Shown in pieces: positions 55,111-63,570 of a stretch of 64,000 bases of DNA. The notes beneath the pieces were generated by a model, which had not been told where the DNA came from, did no database searches, and saw only the letters and a program-made list of their open reading frames with translations. The translations under genes were made by a program, and so were the position numbers. The DNA is from Pseudomonas nicosulfuronedens (GTDB lineage: Bacteria; Pseudomonadota; Gammaproteobacteria; Pseudomonadales; Pseudomonadaceae): assembly GCF_005877905.1 (NCBI RefSeq), contig NZ_SWDV01000024.1, forward strand, positions 1 to 64,000, given 5' to 3'. How positions within the stretch are numbered: the stretch's first letter is position 1; each line of letters begins with the position of its first letter.

Positions 55111-55426
55111 GCCAGTCGCGCAAAGTAGGGCGAGGGAGTTGACAGCTCCCTCGCTCGTTCAGCAGTATCCGTCAGACATTTCGCGCAACGGCACTTTCAT
55201 GTTTTCCATCTTCAACCACTCGCTCTCCGCTTCGGGCTTCCTTGCCCAGGCTGGCGCGTGCGTTGTCGTTGCCAAGAAATCGAAGAAACAGTCGCTCATT
55301 TGACCGGGGCGCTGTCCCGTCAGATGGGCTGACAGGACACAAGGCGCAAGGTCGAACCTCCCTCCCGCTTGATTCCCGCATCCCTTCCTGACGGCGACCC
55401 GACGGTCAGCCAACAGGAGTTTTTGC
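55111..55426. other. Intergenic region with a hairpin after epsC
   Basis: CGAGGGAG, ttgacag, CTCCCTCG at 55131-55153 forms an eight-pair hairpin 20 bases past the epsC stop, a possible terminator though without a clear T-run. A 46-codon - strand frame (55159-55299) lacks a ribosome site and is not called. The rest holds the CAGGAG site and leader of the next gene. Confidence 0.55.
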
Positions 55427-56293
55427 ATGTCGAATTTTCGTGGGATCTGGGTGGCGCTGGTCACTCCCTTTCGTGATGGCGCGGTGGACTACCCGGCGCT
55501 GCAGGGCCTGGTAGCGCAGCTACTGGAGCAGGGCGTGGCTGGTTTCGTGGTCTGTGGCACCACAGGCGAGGCTGCCGCATTGAGCCATGAAGAGCAGCTC
55601 GCAGTCCTCGATGCCGTGTTGCAGTGGGTGCCCGCGCAGCAGGTGATCATGGGGTTGGCGGGCAACAACCAGCGCGAGCTGCTGGCCTTCCTCCGCGATA
55701 TCCAGCGCCGCCCGCTAGCTGGCGTGCTGGTACCGGCGCCGTACTACATCCGCCCATCCCAGGCAGGGCTGGAAGCCTTCTTCCGTACCGTGGCCGACAC
55801 CGCCAGCGTCCCGGTCGTGCTCTACGACATTCCTTACCGAACCGGCGTGCGCATCGAGCGCGAAACACTTCGCCGCATCGTGCGCCATCCAAACATCGTA
55901 GCGATCAAGGATTGTGCAGGCGATGTAGAAACCACCATGGCGCTGATCGCTGATGGCCAAGTCTCGGTGCTCACCGGGGAAGACCTGCAGATATTCGCCA
56001 ACCTCTGCCTGGGTGGTGCCGGGGCAATCTCGGCGTCATCCCACATTCGCGCCGATCTCTACGTGCAGCTGTTCCGGGAGATGGAAGAAGGCACCGTGAA
56101 TGCCGCCCGCCGGACTTTCTATCGCCTCTTGCCCTGGATGCAGGCCGCTTTCGCCGAGCCGAATCCGGCGGCGGTGAAAGGCGCGCTGGCCTTGCAGGGC
56201 TGGATGACCAACGAGGTACGCGAGCCGATGCAGGCTTGCACACCGGCGACCCTGGAGCGACTGAAGAGCGTATTGGCGGATTTGGCCCACTAG
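55427..56293 (+). CDS. dapA: 4-hydroxy-tetrahydrodipicolinate synthase (DapA family)
   Basis: The 288-residue class I aldolase-like enzyme has GFVVCGTTGEAAALSHEEQL (GTTGE motif), YDIPYRTGVRIERETL with the catalytic Tyr, and VAIKDCAGDVETTMAL with the Schiff-base Lys. DapA condenses pyruvate and aspartate semialdehyde in lysine synthesis. Genus members usually carry several DapA-like paralogues, some acting on other substrates, so this may not be the housekeeping copy. The ATG at 55427 follows CAGGAG. It is the last gene before dif. Confidence 0.88.
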   Translation: MSNFRGIWVALVTPFRDGAVDYPALQGLVAQLLEQGVAGFVVCGTTGEAAALSHEEQLAVLDAVLQWVPAQQVIMGLAGNNQRELLAFLRDIQRRPLAGVLVPAPYYIRPSQAGLEAFFRTVADTASVPVVLYDIPYRTGVRIERETLRRIVRHPNIVAIKDCAGDVETTMALIADGQVSVLTGEDLQIFANLCLGGAGAISASSHIRADLYVQLFREMEEGTVNAARRTFYRLLPWMQAAFAEPNPAAVKGALALQGWMTNEVREPMQACTPATLERLKSVLADLAH

Positions 56294-56911
56294 GCGCCGC
56301 TGGCATTCGCTGGAGAACCGACTGGTGTTTCCACGATTCCACAGCGAATGCCAGGTCCTCGGCCGATCGGACACAGTCAGATGCAGAGATCGCCGCGCAC
56401 GCGCTGAAGTTCGCGTACATCGGCGGCTTGCTCGCAGCAGCAAGTCACTGAGCTGCGTTTGATGAAGAACGCCAGGAAGAATTCGTGCATCAGGTGGGCC
56501 CCAGGAGCCGCTGAAGAAAATGTGCTATCGAGTCCGAATCAGATTTCTTGTAGCGGCGAGATAAGAGCCCGTGGCGACGTGAAGAGCGTCGGGGCGACAG
56601 AAAGCCAGTCTGGCGGCGTTGATTCTGTGACACTCGATCCTGTGCTTCGTATAGATAACTTCGCATAATGTATATTATGTTAAATTACAGATCACCGTTG
56701 ATCCGCCAGTGATCTCCAACCTCCTCTTTGGGTGGCCTGGCTCTCAGAGTTTCTGCGTCTCAATTTCTGCGCCTTTGCTCGTCTCCAGCGCAATGATCTG
56801 CAATGCAACCTTCACGAAGCGGCGCTGAGAACTTCGACCGATTTGTGTGCAGTCACCAGCTATCATGAGTGCATGCCGCCCGGTGCTGGATGGTCTGCCT
56901 GGAGATACTGC
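56294..56911. other. Terminus intergenic region containing dif
   Basis: No convincing gene lies in these 618 bases. Codon use in the open frames is unlike that of neighbours and no ribosome site supports them. The region is more AT-rich around 56640-56700, where dif sits. Confidence 0.7.
56658..56685 (+). other. dif: dif, chromosome dimer resolution site (XerC/XerD)
   Basis: The 28-base site has an XerC arm ACTTCGCATAA, a six-base centre TGTATA and an XerD arm TTATGTTAAAT. All positions fit the gammaproteobacterial consensus (RNTKCGCATAA in the XerC arm, TGTATA, TTATGTTAAAT). XerC and XerD recombine two such sites, with FtsK, to split chromosome dimers before cell division. One copy per chromosome is expected, opposite the origin. 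It lies between dapA and a predicted secreted protein gene. Confidence 0.96.
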
Positions 56912-57640
56912 TTGAATCGGACTCGACTGCTCATCGCATCCTGCCTGTCGCTGACTTCCTTCCTAGCTCATGCCCAACCCCAGATGGATTTTCTCCAGGG
57001 CCGCCTCTACGAACTCCGCCGCGATACCTCGCCAGCCACTTGTACCGAATGGCCGAACGGCCTCCCGGACGGTGTCTGGGGCAACAGCGGCGATTACATT
57101 CCCGATGGCGAGCACCTGAGCGCCAATGGCGACGTGCTGATCACTTCGGCGATCTACAAGCCCACGGGTATTCGCGTTTCTCACACCTTTTATAAAAGCC
57201 GGCAGTCCTGCCTGGCGGAGCTTTCCCCGCAGCCGGCGACGGTTGCCGTGGAGAGCGGCGGCCCGGGAAGCTACGTCGACAGGCTGCAGCGCGATTTCGG
57301 CAGCCGCCTGTATTTCAGCTCCGCCGAGGCCGAGGCCCTGGTGAAGAGGATCAATATCGACTGCAAGGCTCCGGATGGCCGTTACCTGCCGCTCTACAAC
57401 GCTCTGCTGGCACGCCTGGATGAAGCCAGCACGCCCGACGCCTGGATGGAAACCAGCGTGGTCAACACCGGCAAGAAGCTGCGGGTGTTCGACAGCGTTC
57501 GGCTGAAAAGCGGCAAGGAGCTCACCCCTCAGCTGACCCTGGAAATAAACGAGTTCGGCGGGTACGAAACCCACGGCGTTCGCCCACAGGCGCTGTCGAA
57601 TGCCTGCTTTGGCAGCTACGGCCCGATCTGGAAGCTCTAA
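56912..57640 (+). CDS. Predicted secreted protein of unknown function, 242 residues
   Basis: A frame is open from 56732, but the likely start is TTG at 56912, preceded by GGAG seven bases away. It gives a good signal peptide (NRTRLLIASCLSLTSFLAHA, then cleavage before QPQMDF). The mature part has four or five cysteines (TCTEWPNGLPDGVWGN; SRQSCLAEL; NIDCKAPDGR; SNACFGS) that could pair in the periplasm. No family recognised. It lies 226 bases from dif. Confidence 0.7.
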   Translation: MNRTRLLIASCLSLTSFLAHAQPQMDFLQGRLYELRRDTSPATCTEWPNGLPDGVWGNSGDYIPDGEHLSANGDVLITSAIYKPTGIRVSHTFYKSRQSCLAELSPQPATVAVESGGPGSYVDRLQRDFGSRLYFSSAEAEALVKRINIDCKAPDGRYLPLYNALLARLDEASTPDAWMETSVVNTGKKLRVFDSVRLKSGKELTPQLTLEINEFGGYETHGVRPQALSNACFGSYGPIWKL

Positions 57641-57973
57641 CCCTCTCAGTGCTCTCGTAAGTATTTGAATCTGCTGAAGTTGCCTTTCTAGACAGGCAAT
57701 AGCGACTTAAGCTCGCCGGCCGGCAAAAAGCTGCGGATCACCCATACTCATTTCACTTCGATCAGCACCTGTGCAGCCCTCCGCAATGAGAGGTCTGTGC
57801 GAGCGAGTGCCCGAACGGCGCAGTAGCAGAGACAAGCCCCCTGCTCTCTTTCCCTGGAGTAGCCCAGGGAGCGGGGCGACGTGGCGGCCGGGAAGCAGCC
57901 GGCGGGTCAAACGCCCGCCGGGCAGTATCGACAGGGCCAGGCGGCCCGCAAGGAATCACAAGAGGGCTGATGT
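57641..57973. other. Intergenic region with a structured leader upstream of the antiporter
   Basis: These 333 bases hold no gene but three hairpins in a row: TCCCTGG with CCAGGGA (57851-57870), CCGGCGGG with CCCGCCGG (57899-57921), and GGGCC with GGCCC (57934-57947). They lie 25 to 125 bases before the antiporter start and could form a regulated 5' leader. No known riboswitch class was recognised. Confidence 0.6.
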
Positions 57974-59800
57974 ATGCCACATGACGGGAGCCTGCTGCAG
58001 GCGACGGTAATTTTCCTGCTGACGGTGGTCGTACTCGTCCCCCTGGCGCAACGCCTGAAGCTGGGCGCAGTGCCAGGCTACCTGCTGGCCGGCATCCTGA
58101 TCGGCCCGTCCGTGCTGGGCCTGGTCAGCCATCCGGAGAACGTCGGCCGCCTTTCTGAGATGGGCGTGGTGATGTTGCTGTTCATCATCGGCCTGGAGCT
58201 CTCCCCGCGTCGTCTGTGGATGATGCGCCGCTCGCTGTTCGGCGTGGGATCGCTGCAAGTGGGCCTGACCGCTCTGGTGCTCGGGCTGATCGCCTTCCTG
58301 CTGTTCGGCCAGTCGCCTGCCGCTGCCGTCGTGCTGGGCGTGGGCCTAGCGCTCTCCTCCACTGCCTTCGGCCTGCAGGTGCTCGCCGAGCGCAAGGAGT
58401 TGGGCAAGCCCCATGGCCGGCTGGCCGTGGGCATTCTTCTGTTCCAGGACATCGCGGCCATTCCGCTAATTGCCGTGGTGCCGTTGCTGGCAGGCAGCGG
58501 CGATCCGTCCGACGAGGGCGTGCGCCCACTGCTGACGGTCGCCGTGGGTATCGGCATCGTGATCATCGGCGGCCGTTACCTGCTGCGCCCGGTGTTTACC
58601 TGGGCGGTCGGCTCGGGGTTGCGTGAACTCTCCACCGCCACCGCCCTACTGGTCGTACTGGGCACCGCCTGGATCATGGAACACGTCGGTGTCTCCATGG
58701 CGCTGGGCGCCTTCCTCGCTGGCATGCTGATGGCCGAGTCGCAGTTCCGCCACGAGCTGGAATCCCAGATCGAGCCGCTCAAGGGCTTGTTGCTTGGCTT
58801 GTTCTTCGTTGGCGTGGGCATGACAGCCGACCTCAGCCTGCTGCTCGATACACCGTTGCTGGTAATGGGCCTGACGGTGCTGCTGGTGGGCATCAAGCTG
58901 CCGCTGCTGTTCGGCCTGGGGCGCTTCACGGGTGGGTTGGCACGCTCCGAGGCAATCTGCCTGGGCGTGGTGCTGGCGTCCGGCGGCGAATTCGCCTTCG
59001 TGGTGTTCAAGCTCGCCCTGGATCACCAACTCCTGGAGCAGTGGGTACACGATGTACTGGTGCTGGTCATCACCCTGTCGATGGCGGTGGTCCCGTTGGT
59101 GATGATGGCGCTGGCCCGACAGATACGCGGTGACGTGCCCGCCGCTGCAGTGCCGGATGGGCCGCCGGAAGTGAGCGATGAGCCGCGCGTGGTGATAGCT
59201 GGCATGGGACGCATGGGCCGGGTGGTTGCGAACCTGCTGCAGGCCCAGGGCGTGCCGGTGGTGGCACTGGATACCTCGATGGCCGCGATCGATCGCCAAG
59301 GCAAGGATGGCCAGGTGCCGGTTTACTACGGCGACCCGACGCGCCCGGAAATCCTCCACGCCGCCAAGGTCGGCGAGGCGGAGCTGGTGATCGTCGCCAC
59401 CGACGATCCGCAGATCAACCTGAACACCGTGGACGCCCTCTCCCGCCTCTACCCCAGGACCCGAGTGATCGCCCGCGCGCTCAACCGCCAGCAGGTCCTG
59501 CAATTGCTCGACCGGGGCGCCAACCCGGTGCGCGAAACCTTCTATTCCAGCCTGGAAATGGGCCGGCGCGCCTTCATCGAACTGGGTGTAAGCGAGGAAC
59601 AGGCCGCGACCTGGGTGCGCCGCTACCAGGCGCAGGAAGTGCAGTCACTGCTGGAACTGCACCGCCAGGGACGCGATGACGAACCGGGTGGCTGCTTCGA
59701 CGACGATGGCAGCGGCCTTGCCGGCGCCACGCCGCCCGCCGCACAGCATCCAGAGTACCCCCACCCCGGCGCTGAACAGCGCAATGACCGCCCCGCCTGA
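57974..59800 (+). CDS. Monovalent cation:proton antiporter, CPA2 family, with RCK/TrkA-N domain (KefB/YbaL-like)
   Basis: The 608-residue inner-membrane protein has about twelve transmembrane helices (residues 1-380; RLKLGAVPGYLLAGILIGPS, LLFIIGLELSPRRLW, FLAGMLMAESQFRHELESQI, LASGGEFAFVVFKLALDH) and a C-terminal RCK domain with a Rossmann NAD-binding motif (VVIAGMGRMGRVVANLLQAQ, then VYYGDPTRPEIL). It probably exchanges K+ or Na+ for H+ and is gated by nucleotides or thiols through the RCK domain. The tail beyond about residue 560 is rich in Gly, Ala and Pro. Twelve bases separate it from the next gene. Confidence 0.93.
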   Translation: MPHDGSLLQATVIFLLTVVVLVPLAQRLKLGAVPGYLLAGILIGPSVLGLVSHPENVGRLSEMGVVMLLFIIGLELSPRRLWMMRRSLFGVGSLQVGLTALVLGLIAFLLFGQSPAAAVVLGVGLALSSTAFGLQVLAERKELGKPHGRLAVGILLFQDIAAIPLIAVVPLLAGSGDPSDEGVRPLLTVAVGIGIVIIGGRYLLRPVFTWAVGSGLRELSTATALLVVLGTAWIMEHVGVSMALGAFLAGMLMAESQFRHELESQIEPLKGLLLGLFFVGVGMTADLSLLLDTPLLVMGLTVLLVGIKLPLLFGLGRFTGGLARSEAICLGVVLASGGEFAFVVFKLALDHQLLEQWVHDVLVLVITLSMAVVPLVMMALARQIRGDVPAAAVPDGPPEVSDEPRVVIAGMGRMGRVVANLLQAQGVPVVALDTSMAAIDRQGKDGQVPVYYGDPTRPEILHAAKVGEAELVIVATDDPQINLNTVDALSRLYPRTRVIARALNRQQVLQLLDRGANPVRETFYSSLEMGRRAFIELGVSEEQAATWVRRYQAQEVQSLLELHRQGRDDEPGGCFDDDGSGLAGATPPAAQHPEYPHPGAEQRNDRPA

Positions 59801-59811
59801 GGAGAAAAACC

Positions 59812-60915
59812 ATGCAACCAGGATTCAAGCTCGATGGTGCCCTCTCCCAGGGCATGCTCGACATTCTCATCAAGGCCGGGCTGGTCGCCGCCCTGGTGAT
59901 CTTCTCCTTCGAGGTATTTCAGCCGTTCCTCGAGCTGATGCTCTGGTCAGTGATCCTCGCGGTCACCCTCTATCCGGTACTGCGCTGGGTGAAGGCGCGC
60001 ACCGGGCTGAAGGATGGCCACGCGGCGACGCTGATCGTGTTGTTCGTGCTGCTGGTCCTGATAGCGCCGATCTACCTGATGGCGACATCCATCGCCGACT
60101 CCGTCGACAGCCTCGGCTCCATCCTCAAGAGCGGCACCTTGAGCGTGCCAGCGCCTTCGCCATCGGTGGCCGAATGGCCGTTGATCGGCCCGCGCGTCTA
60201 TGACTTCTGGCTGGCCGCCTCCAACAGCTTGAGCGATGTACTGCGCAGCCTCATGCCCAACATCAAGGACGCCGGGCGCATGTTGCTGGGCGCGGCCGCC
60301 AGCGCAGGCGGCGCCTTCCTGCTGTTCATCGGGGCGATCATCATCTCCGGCATCATCATGGCCTTCGGCGAGATGGGCACCATTGCCGCGCAGCGCATCG
60401 CCATGCGGATTTCCGGCGCGGAACGCGGTCTGCACATTTCCGCGCTGTGCACTGCCACCATCCGTGCGGTCGCCCTGGGCGTGATCGGCATCGCCTTCAT
60501 CCAGATGCTGCTGATCGGCATCGGTTTCGTGATCAAGGGCGTGCCGGGGGCGGGCATCCTGGCGCTGATCGTATTGGTGCTGGGCATTGCCCAGGCACCG
60601 GCGAGTCTTGTCACTCTGCCGGTAATCATCTACGTGCTGAGCACCGAAGGCTTCACGGGCACCACCATCATCTTCGCCATCTATATCTTCGTCGCCGGCC
60701 TCGCCGACAACGTGCTCAAGCCGCTGCTGCTCGGCCGCGGTGTCGACGTGCCAATGCCGGTGGTGCTGATCGGCGCCCTCGGCGGCATGGTGGTCAAGGG
60801 CATCATCGGCCTGTTCATCGGCCCGGTGATCCTCGCCGTGACCTACAAGCTGTTCTGGCAATGGGTCGACCAGCAGGTGCCGAAACTGGACAAGCCCGCC
60901 ACTCCGGCCGAATGA
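59812..60915 (+). CDS. AI-2E-family transporter (YdiK/TqsA-like permease)
   Basis: The 367-residue membrane protein has seven or eight transmembrane helices and AI-2E-family (PF01594) segments: FQPFLELMLWSVILAVTLYP, then IAFIQMLLIGIGFVIKGVPG and IYIFVAGLADNVLKPLLLGR. Family members act as exporters or Na+/H+ antiporters; the substrate is unknown here. A GAGGAG site precedes the ATG. It sits between the antiporter and a tripartite efflux set on one strand. Confidence 0.9.
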   Translation: MQPGFKLDGALSQGMLDILIKAGLVAALVIFSFEVFQPFLELMLWSVILAVTLYPVLRWVKARTGLKDGHAATLIVLFVLLVLIAPIYLMATSIADSVDSLGSILKSGTLSVPAPSPSVAEWPLIGPRVYDFWLAASNSLSDVLRSLMPNIKDAGRMLLGAAASAGGAFLLFIGAIIISGIIMAFGEMGTIAAQRIAMRISGAERGLHISALCTATIRAVALGVIGIAFIQMLLIGIGFVIKGVPGAGILALIVLVLGIAQAPASLVTLPVIIYVLSTEGFTGTTIIFAIYIFVAGLADNVLKPLLLGRGVDVPMPVVLIGALGGMVVKGIIGLFIGPVILAVTYKLFWQWVDQQVPKLDKPATPAE

Positions 60916-60928
60916 TCGCGAGAACGCC

Positions 60929-62449
60929 ATGCCAGCGCGCGCCAGACCCCGCACCCTGTTCCTCGTCGCCTTGCTGGGCGGCTGCACCCAGGTCGGTCCG
61001 GACTACCAGAAGCCGGTGCAGCCCTGGCTGAACGACTGGAGCACGCCACTGCTGGACCAGGCCGGCCACCGGGCGGCTGCGCCGGATTTCAGCCGCTGGT
61101 GGACGGTGTTCGCTGACCCGACCCTGGACACCCTGATCGCCGAGGCCGACGCGCATAACACCAGTCTGCGCGTGGCCGGTCTGCGCATCGCCGAGGCCCG
61201 CGCGCAACTGGCCATCGCCGAGACCGGGCGCTATCCGCAGTTGCAGCAGATCAGCGCCGACAGTCTCTACCTCAAGCAGAACCAGCACGGCGCGCCCGGC
61301 GCGCGGGACTCGGTATTCTGGCAATCCAGCGTCGGCTTCGATATCGGCTGGGAGATCGACTTCTGGGGCCGCTTCAGCCGCGCCATCGAGTCAGCCGACG
61401 CGGTGTATTTCGCTTCCCAGGCCAACTATGCCGACGCCATGGTGCTGCTGCGCGCGCAGGTAGCCGACACCTACTTCGGCCTGCGCACCGCCGAGGCGCG
61501 CCTGGACATCGCCCGCGAGAACGCCAGGCGCCAGGAGCGCAGCCTGGAAATCACCGAGCGTCTGTTCCGCCACGGCGAGAACGACGAACTGGACTGGCAG
61601 CAGGCGCGCACCCAGTACCTGGCGACCCAGGCAACGATCCCGGAATTCGACAACCAGGTGAACGCCCTGCGCAACATCCTCTGCGCCCTCCTCGGCCGCC
61701 CGCCGGGAGAGATGCCGGAGCTGCTCGCACGCCACGGCCAGTTGCCGATGCCCAACGGCGCGATCCTTCAGGACGTACCCGCCAGCCTGCTGCAGCGCCG
61801 CCCGGACATCCGCGCGGCGGAACAGGCTGTCGCAGCACAGTCGGCGCTGGTGGGCGTCGCCGAGGCGGACCTGTACCCGTCGCTGAGCCTGATCGGCAGC
61901 CTCGGCTGGAGTTTCGTCTCGGCCAATAACCTGCCCGACAGCTTCAACCTCGCCGCCGGCCCGAGCCTGATCTGGAACCCTTTCGATTACGGCCGGCGCA
62001 AGAACGCCGTGCGTGTGGAAGATGCGCGCCTGCAACAACTGATCGAGTTGTATCAGCAGGACGTGCGCAACGCGGCGCGCGAAGCCGACGACGCCGCCAG
62101 CGGACTGGTGCGCTCGCTGCAGAGCGCCGGCATCCGTGAACAGGCCTCGCAGGCGGCGCAACGCTCGCTGAGCCTCGCCAGCTCGCAGTACCGCGAAGGT
62201 TTCGCCGACTTCCAGCGCGTGCTCGATGCCCAGCAACTGTTGTTGCAGCAACAGGACGGCTACCTGGTCAGCCGCGGCAATGCGGTCAGCAGCCTGGTGG
62301 CGCTGTACAAGGCGCTCGGCGGCGGCTGGGACAGCCAGCGCGCGCCCATCGATTCCGCCACCCGGCAACAGATGCAGCAACGCACCGACTGGGGCGAGCT
62401 GCTCGATGAGCCCGCCCCAGCCGCCAAGGACCAAGGAAGCCCGAAATGA
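60929..62449 (+). CDS. Outer membrane factor lipoprotein (OprM/NodT family)
   Basis: The 506-residue protein has a lipoprotein signal ending LLGGC (lipidated Cys about residue 19), the family start QVGPDYQKPVQPW, and two OEP repeats (SVGFDIGWEIDFWGRFSRAI; LLQRRPDIRAAEQAVAAQSA, VGVAEADLYPSLSLIGSLGW). It would form the trimeric outer-membrane channel of a tripartite pump with the adaptor encoded next. It lies 13 bases after the AI-2E gene; its stop overlaps the adaptor start by four bases. Confidence 0.93.
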   Translation: MPARARPRTLFLVALLGGCTQVGPDYQKPVQPWLNDWSTPLLDQAGHRAAAPDFSRWWTVFADPTLDTLIAEADAHNTSLRVAGLRIAEARAQLAIAETGRYPQLQQISADSLYLKQNQHGAPGARDSVFWQSSVGFDIGWEIDFWGRFSRAIESADAVYFASQANYADAMVLLRAQVADTYFGLRTAEARLDIARENARRQERSLEITERLFRHGENDELDWQQARTQYLATQATIPEFDNQVNALRNILCALLGRPPGEMPELLARHGQLPMPNGAILQDVPASLLQRRPDIRAAEQAVAAQSALVGVAEADLYPSLSLIGSLGWSFVSANNLPDSFNLAAGPSLIWNPFDYGRRKNAVRVEDARLQQLIELYQQDVRNAAREADDAASGLVRSLQSAGIREQASQAAQRSLSLASSQYREGFADFQRVLDAQQLLLQQQDGYLVSRGNAVSSLVALYKALGGGWDSQRAPIDSATRQQMQQRTDWGELLDEPAPAAKDQGSPK

Positions 62450-63570
62450 GCGACACCCCCGCTACACCACCGGCACCGCCCGCGCCCCCGATTCCCGGCA
62501 AGTCTGCGCCGGATCGCGGCATGCGTCTGGTGTTGCTGCTGATCGTCGTCAGCCTGGTCTGGTACCTGCTCGCCGACCGTTTCACGCCCTACACCCAGCA
62601 AGCGCGACTGCAGGCCTATGTGGTCCCGGTGAGCGCCGAGGTGGCCGGCCCGGTGAAGCGCGTGGCCGTGGGCAACAACCAGGAAGTGCGCAAGGGCGAA
62701 GTGCTCTTCGAGCTGGACCAGGAGCAGTACCGCATCGCCCTGCAGCGCGCCGAGGCGGATCTGGAGACGGTGCGCCGGCAGATCGGCGCGAGCACCGCAG
62801 GCATCGACTCCGCCCTGGCCTCGCTGGCCGCCGCCCAGGCCAACGAACGCAAGACCCGGCAGGATGCCGAGCGCCTGCAACGGCTCTATCAGGAGGACCC
62901 CGGCACGGTTTCCGTGCGGCGGCTGGAGTCCGCGCAGGCGACCCGCGAGCAGGCGGCCAGTCAGGTAGCGGCGGCCCGAGCCGAAGTCGAGCGTGCCCGT
63001 GAGCAGCAAGGCGGTCATGACGAAGACAACGCCCAGCTGCGCAGCGCCACGGCCAACGTCGCCAAGGCCCGCCTTGATCTCGCCCGCACCACGGTGCGCG
63101 CCGACTCGGACGGGCTGATCACCGACCTGCGCACTGACGTCGGCCATTACGTCGGCCCCGGCAGCCCGGTGATGACGCTGATCGCCATCCACGACCTGTG
63201 GATCAGCGCCGACATGACCGAGAACAATCTCGGCCACCTGCGCAACGGCACGCCAGTGCTGGTAGTGCTCGATGCGCTGCCCGGCGAGTTGCTCAAGGGA
63301 CGAATCCGCAGCATCGGTTATGGGGTCAGCGTCGGCCAGGGCACACCGCCGGGCTCTTTGCCAACGGTGCAGAACAGCCGCGAATGGCTGCGCTCGGCGC
63401 AGCGCTTCCCGGTGATCGTCGAACTGGATCGCGACCAGCTGAAAAGCCCCGCCGGCCTGCGGGTGGGCGGCCAGGCCGAAGTCATGGCGCTGCCCAGCGA
63501 AGGCAACCCGCTGAACCTGCTCGGCCGCACGTTCATGTGGCTGATGAGCTGGCTGAGCTATGCCTACTGA
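62446..63570 (+). CDS. Membrane fusion (adaptor) protein, HlyD/EmrA family
   Basis: The 374-residue protein has an N-terminal membrane anchor (LVLLLIVVSLVWYLLADRFT), a lipoyl half-motif (YVVPVSAEVAGPVKRVAVGN, NNQEVRKGEVLFELDQEQYR), a coiled-coil hairpin (about residues 90-205) and a second half-motif (LARTTVRADSDGLITDLRTD). It would bridge the inner-membrane partner and the outer membrane factor in the periplasm. It resembles EmrA/AaeA rather than RND adaptors. Start overlaps the previous stop by four bases. Confidence 0.92.
   Translation: MSDTPATPPAPPAPPIPGKSAPDRGMRLVLLLIVVSLVWYLLADRFTPYTQQARLQAYVVPVSAEVAGPVKRVAVGNNQEVRKGEVLFELDQEQYRIALQRAEADLETVRRQIGASTAGIDSALASLAAAQANERKTRQDAERLQRLYQEDPGTVSVRRLESAQATREQAASQVAAARAEVERAREQQGGHDEDNAQLRSATANVAKARLDLARTTVRADSDGLITDLRTDVGHYVGPGSPVMTLIAIHDLWISADMTENNLGHLRNGTPVLVVLDALPGELLKGRIRSIGYGVSVGQGTPPGSLPTVQNSREWLRSAQRFPVIVELDRDQLKSPAGLRVGGQAEVMALPSEGNPLNLLGRTFMWLMSWLSYAY

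Noticed and set aside
55159..55299. 46-codon - strand frame (starts MSDCFFDFLATTTHAP)
   Set aside because: Codon use is not implausible, but there is no ribosome site or recognisable family; too little to call a gene.
56655..56688. Resemblance to phage P1 loxP (ATAACTTCGCATAATGTAT is close to the loxP left half)
   Set aside because: The whole 28-base Xer consensus fits without a mismatch, whereas the loxP right arm does not match. dif is the simpler reading.
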